Source: CAYHZL01 sp964361075
Lineage (GTDB): Bacteria; Bacteroidota; Ignavibacteria; UBA10030; UBA8401
Assembly (NCBI GenBank): GCA_964361075.1
Contig: CAYHZL010000122.1
Coordinates: 1 to 10,776, forward strand
Direction of reading: 5' to 3'
Length of the DNA: 10,776 bases
Part shown: piece by piece, positions 8,544 through 10,776 of the stretch
Position numbering within the stretch: position 1 is the first letter of the stretch
Layout of the letters: each line of letters begins with the position of its first letter
Made by a program: the position numbers and the translations under genes
The notes under the pieces: model-generated
What the model saw: only the letters and a program-made list of their open reading frames with translations
Told to the model about the DNA's origin: nothing
Databases searched by the model: none

Positions 8544-8571
8544 TTGAAGCCGTTGTTTTTTTTTGTAAATT
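8544..8571 (+). promoter_or_regulatory. Possible original nrnA promoter (weak)
   Basis: TTGAAG (8544-8549) and TAAATT (8566-8571) are separated by 16 nt and resemble a sigma-70 promoter in outline. The expected start site falls at about 8578, which is the left copy of the duplicated ATGATAA. The match is loose and the region is AT-rich, so this may be chance. It matters because it would make the gene leaderless before the element inserted. Confidence 0.2.
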
Positions 8572-8577
8572 ACTTAT

Positions 8578-8584
8578 ATGATAA
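8578..8584. repeat. Left copy of 7-bp target-site duplication (ATGATAA)
   Basis: ATGATAA is present here and again at 8717-8723, directly bordering element C on both sides, and the match does not extend further. The right copy contains the start codon of nrnA. Confidence 0.85.
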
Positions 8585-8716
8585 CTCACGTTACGCAAAA
8601 GGCAAAAGATGGAGTCCACCTTATCTAATGAATGTATGATATGTATCAAATTCGTGTGTCTTTGTTTAGGAAGGTGGACTCCATCTGCTTACTTATTTTG
8701 TAATGCGTAACATCAG
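8585..8716. mobile_element. MITE-like element C (132 bp) inserted at the nrnA start codon
   Basis: The ends are CTCACGTTACGCA (8585-8597) and TGCGTAACATCAG (8704-8716), inverted repeats that match at 11 of 13 positions. The 7-bp direct repeat ATGATAA flanks them. A second, perfect 16-bp inverted pair lies inside: AGATGGAGTCCACCTT (8607-8622) with its complement (8671-8686), around a 48-nt AT-rich loop. There is no open frame of useful size. The repeats differ from those of elements A and B, so this is a separate family. I infer a non-autonomous transposon moved by an unseen transposase. The insertion supplies everything directly upstream of the nrnA ATG. Confidence 0.85.
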
Positions 8717-9703
8717 ATGATAAAACAAATTTCAAAACTCAAACAACTCTTCGAAACAAAACAACATTTTGTTATCACCTCACACATCAATCCCGATGCT
8801 GATGCCATAGGCAGCGAAGTTGCGCTTGCCCGTTTTCTTTCCGACAAAGGAAAATCAGTAACTGTTCTCAACCAGAGTGAAACACCGGATAATCTTGTTT
8901 TTCTCACAGAAATTTTTCCTGTTCATCAATACATTGCAATGCAGCATGAAACTTTAATTTTGAATGCCGATTGTTTCATCGTGGTAGATACCAATTCGCC
9001 GATACGCTTTAACGTGATGAAGGGCGCTGTTGCGCACAGCAACGCATTTAAAATTTGTATCGATCATCATCTCGAACATGAACCATTCGCCGATGAATAT
9101 ATTATTGATACAGACGCTCCCGCGACCGGCGAAATTCTTTATCACATGATGAAAGCGATTGATGAAAAAGCAATTTCACTTCCCATTGCCGGCGCGCTGT
9201 ATGCAGGAATTATGACCGACACTGGCTCTTTTAGATTTCCAAAAACAGATTCTGAAACACACATCATCGTCGCGGATTTATTACAGCGCGGCGTGAACCA
9301 GTACGAAATTTTCCAGCAAATTTACGAAAACGGTCCGCTCAATAAATTGCAGTTTCTTGGCAAAGCGCTCAATCTTATTGAGTTGTATCATGAAGGGAAA
9401 GTTGCGGCAATGGTTCTTCCCTATTCCATTTTTGCTGAAACAAAAACGAAAGAATCTGATGTTGATAATTTAACACAGTTTGTTTTAGGGATTAACGGTG
9501 TCGTTGTCGGATTGGTGATTATAGAACTAGAACGTGGGGTTAAAATTAGTTTTCGTTCCAAAGGCGATATACCGGTAAATAAATTAGCAAAACAATTTGG
9601 CGGAGGCGGTCATAAGAATGCCGCAGGCGCACGCATCACAGAAACAACATTACAAGAAATTCTTCCGATTGTGTTAGCAAAGACAAAAGAGTTTTTAAAA
9701 TAA
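8717..9703 (+). CDS. nrnA: DHH/DHHA1 phosphoesterase, NrnA type (oligoribonuclease / pAp phosphatase)
   Basis: A 328-residue cytoplasmic phosphoesterase, the normal length for the family. By family knowledge, NrnA degrades 2-5-nt RNAs and dephosphorylates 3'-phosphoadenosine 5'-phosphate using Mn ions. The metal-binding motifs of the DHH domain are all present: SHINPDADAIGS (22-33, Asp27 and Asp29), VVDT (Asp91), the DHH triad (Asp116-His118), ATGE (136-139) and MTDTGSF (Asp168). The C-terminal DHHA1 domain ends in the substrate-binding loop GGGGHKNAAG. It lacks the membrane and PAS/GGDEF parts of GdpP, so a c-di-AMP role is less likely, although related stand-alone enzymes can cleave cyclic dinucleotides. 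The start is fixed because TAA at 8708-8710 lies in frame just upstream. No Shine-Dalgarno precedes it, because element C ends at 8716 and has displaced the native leader. pepA follows after 37 bp. Confidence 0.9.
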   Translation: MIKQISKLKQLFETKQHFVITSHINPDADAIGSEVALARFLSDKGKSVTVLNQSETPDNLVFLTEIFPVHQYIAMQHETLILNADCFIVVDTNSPIRFNVMKGAVAHSNAFKICIDHHLEHEPFADEYIIDTDAPATGEILYHMMKAIDEKAISLPIAGALYAGIMTDTGSFRFPKTDSETHIIVADLLQRGVNQYEIFQQIYENGPLNKLQFLGKALNLIELYHEGKVAAMVLPYSIFAETKTKESDVDNLTQFVLGINGVVVGLVIIELERGVKISFRSKGDIPVNKLAKQFGGGGHKNAAGARITETTLQEILPIVLAKTKEFLK

Positions 9704-9740
9704 ATTTTTCTCAGTTATTACAAAGTAGACAGGAGTATTC

Positions 9741-10776
9741 ATGAAAGTTACAGCAATCCATTCTTCCATCTCAAAAATTAAAAGCGATGTATTGACAGCG
9801 TTAGTTTTTCAAGATGAAAAATTATTCAAACACCATATCTCTGAATTACAAAAAGAGTTTCCATCTGCTGCGTTTGATGCCATCGCACTGAAAGATTTTA
9901 TCGGCAAAGATGGCGAAGCGCTTCTTCTCTATTCAGGCAATAAAAATATTCCCCGCGTGGTAATTGTAGGTCTCGGCGAGAAAGAAAAATTCACCATCGA
10001 AAAACTTCGCCGCGCATCGGCAACATCGGCAAAAAAAACAAAATCGCTGAAAGCATTGTCTCTCACAATTCAGTTCCCGGATGTTGCTGACTCGTTGAAA
10101 GAATCAATCAGCAATGTAGCGCTTGCAATTACCGAAGGCGCACTGCTTTCTCTCTACACATACAACAAATATATTTCGAAAGAGAAAAATGAAAAACAAC
10201 TTCACACTATTTCTCTTCTTCTTCCGAACGCAAAAATTGTGAAAGAAGCGCAACGCGGTATTCAATACGGAACAATCATCGCCGGTGCAACCATGCACGC
10301 ACGTGATTTGGAGAATGCGCCAGGCAGCGAAATTTATCCCGAAACACTTGCCCGCGACGCTCAATCAATTGGAAAAAAATCCGGTTTCAAAGTTACTGTG
10401 TACGACAAACGCAAAATTGAATCGCTCGGAATGGGCGGCGTCATCGGCGTGAGTAAAGGAAGCGAGAAAGCGCCGCGCTTCATTGTTTTAGAATACGGCG
10501 CGAAGTATAAAAAGAATGGAACTGTTGCATTGGTTGGCAAAGGTGTTACGTTTGATAGCGGCGGCATTTCAATTAAACCGGCATCGGGCATGGCAGAAAT
10601 GAAAATGGATATGAGCGGCGCGGCGGCGGTCATCGGAACTTTTCAAGCACTCGCTCAATTGAAGTTACAAAAACATGTCATCGGTTTTATTCCATCAGTT
10701 GAAAATATGCTGAGCGGTTCGGCAGTAAAACCCGGCGACATCATTCGCCACTACAATGGAAAAACATCCGAAGTTG
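9741..10776 (+). CDS. pepA: Leucyl aminopeptidase, M17 family (partial, runs off right edge)
   Basis: The first 345 residues of a cytosolic M17 metallo-aminopeptidase, a family usually near 500 residues that forms hexamers with two metal ions per active site. Residues 1-160 are the poorly conserved N-terminal domain. The catalytic domain begins near ARDLENAPG (187-195). VGKGVTFDSGGISIKP (265-280) supplies Lys267, Asp272 and the catalytic Lys279. MKMDMSGAAA (287-296) supplies Asp290. The remaining metal ligands (the NTDAEGR region) lie beyond the window. The frame is open to the last base with no internal stop. The start is chosen from ACAGGAG (9729-9735) 5 nt before ATG. It probably shares a transcript with nrnA. 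The enzyme removes N-terminal residues in peptide turnover. A DNA-binding regulatory role, as known for E. coli PepA, cannot be inferred here. Confidence 0.93.
   Translation, partial: MKVTAIHSSISKIKSDVLTALVFQDEKLFKHHISELQKEFPSAAFDAIALKDFIGKDGEALLLYSGNKNIPRVVIVGLGEKEKFTIEKLRRASATSAKKTKSLKALSLTIQFPDVADSLKESISNVALAITEGALLSLYTYNKYISKEKNEKQLHTISLLLPNAKIVKEAQRGIQYGTIIAGATMHARDLENAPGSEIYPETLARDAQSIGKKSGFKVTVYDKRKIESLGMGGVIGVSKGSEKAPRFIVLEYGAKYKKNGTVALVGKGVTFDSGGISIKPASGMAEMKMDMSGAAAVIGTFQALAQLKLQKHVIGFIPSVENMLSGSAVKPGDIIRHYNGKTSEV

Noticed and set aside
8607..8686. The 16-bp inverted repeat before nrnA considered as a riboswitch, attenuator or terminator
   Set aside because: The 48-nt loop has no conserved aptamer features and no T-tract follows the right arm. 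The pair lies wholly inside a unit with terminal repeats and target duplications, so transposon structure explains it better.

Overview
The window looks like chromosomal DNA from the Bacteroidota/Chlorobi side of the bacterial tree, most likely an Ignavibacteria-like lineage. The main reason is the large secreted protein at the left end. It has a signal peptide, stacked fibronectin-type modules and a C-terminal type IX secretion (Por) sorting domain with the 'NFPNPFNPTT' signature common in Ignavibacteria and allied phyla. The base composition (AT-leaning) and a fused gamma-alpha 2-oxoacid:ferredoxin oxidoreductase fit, but the lineage is an inference from protein style only.

Layout. Positions 1-163 are non-coding and carry a strong hairpin terminator. 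The minus strand from 3976 down to 164 encodes the 1270-residue T9SS-exported modular protein. A divergent intergenic region of 835 bp (3977-4811) follows. It holds two miniature inverted-repeat elements that share one palindromic core but have different terminal repeats. The plus strand then reads ccdA (4812-5540), korA (5575-7419) and korB (7412-8461), closely spaced and probably one transcription unit, ended by a rho-independent terminator at 8488-8535. A third, unrelated miniature element (8585-8716) has a 7-bp target-site duplication and sits exactly at the start codon of an nrnA-type DHH phosphoesterase gene (8717-9703). This is followed 37 bp later by a leucyl aminopeptidase gene (pepA, from 9741) that runs off the right edge.

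How the genes work together. KorA and KorB form a two-subunit, ferredoxin-linked 2-oxoacid (probably 2-oxoglutarate) oxidoreductase used in the oxidative or reductive TCA cycle. CcdA is a membrane thiol-electron carrier that shares their probable transcript without an obvious direct link. NrnA and PepA are turnover enzymes for nanoRNA/pAp and for peptides. The T9SS substrate is an unrelated surface or secreted protein.

The most unusual content is the mobile miniature elements. There are three in about 4.5 kb and no transposase gene is visible. One of them duplicated the ATG of nrnA as it inserted. I found no CRISPR array, tRNA, rRNA, riboswitch, defence system or phage gene.
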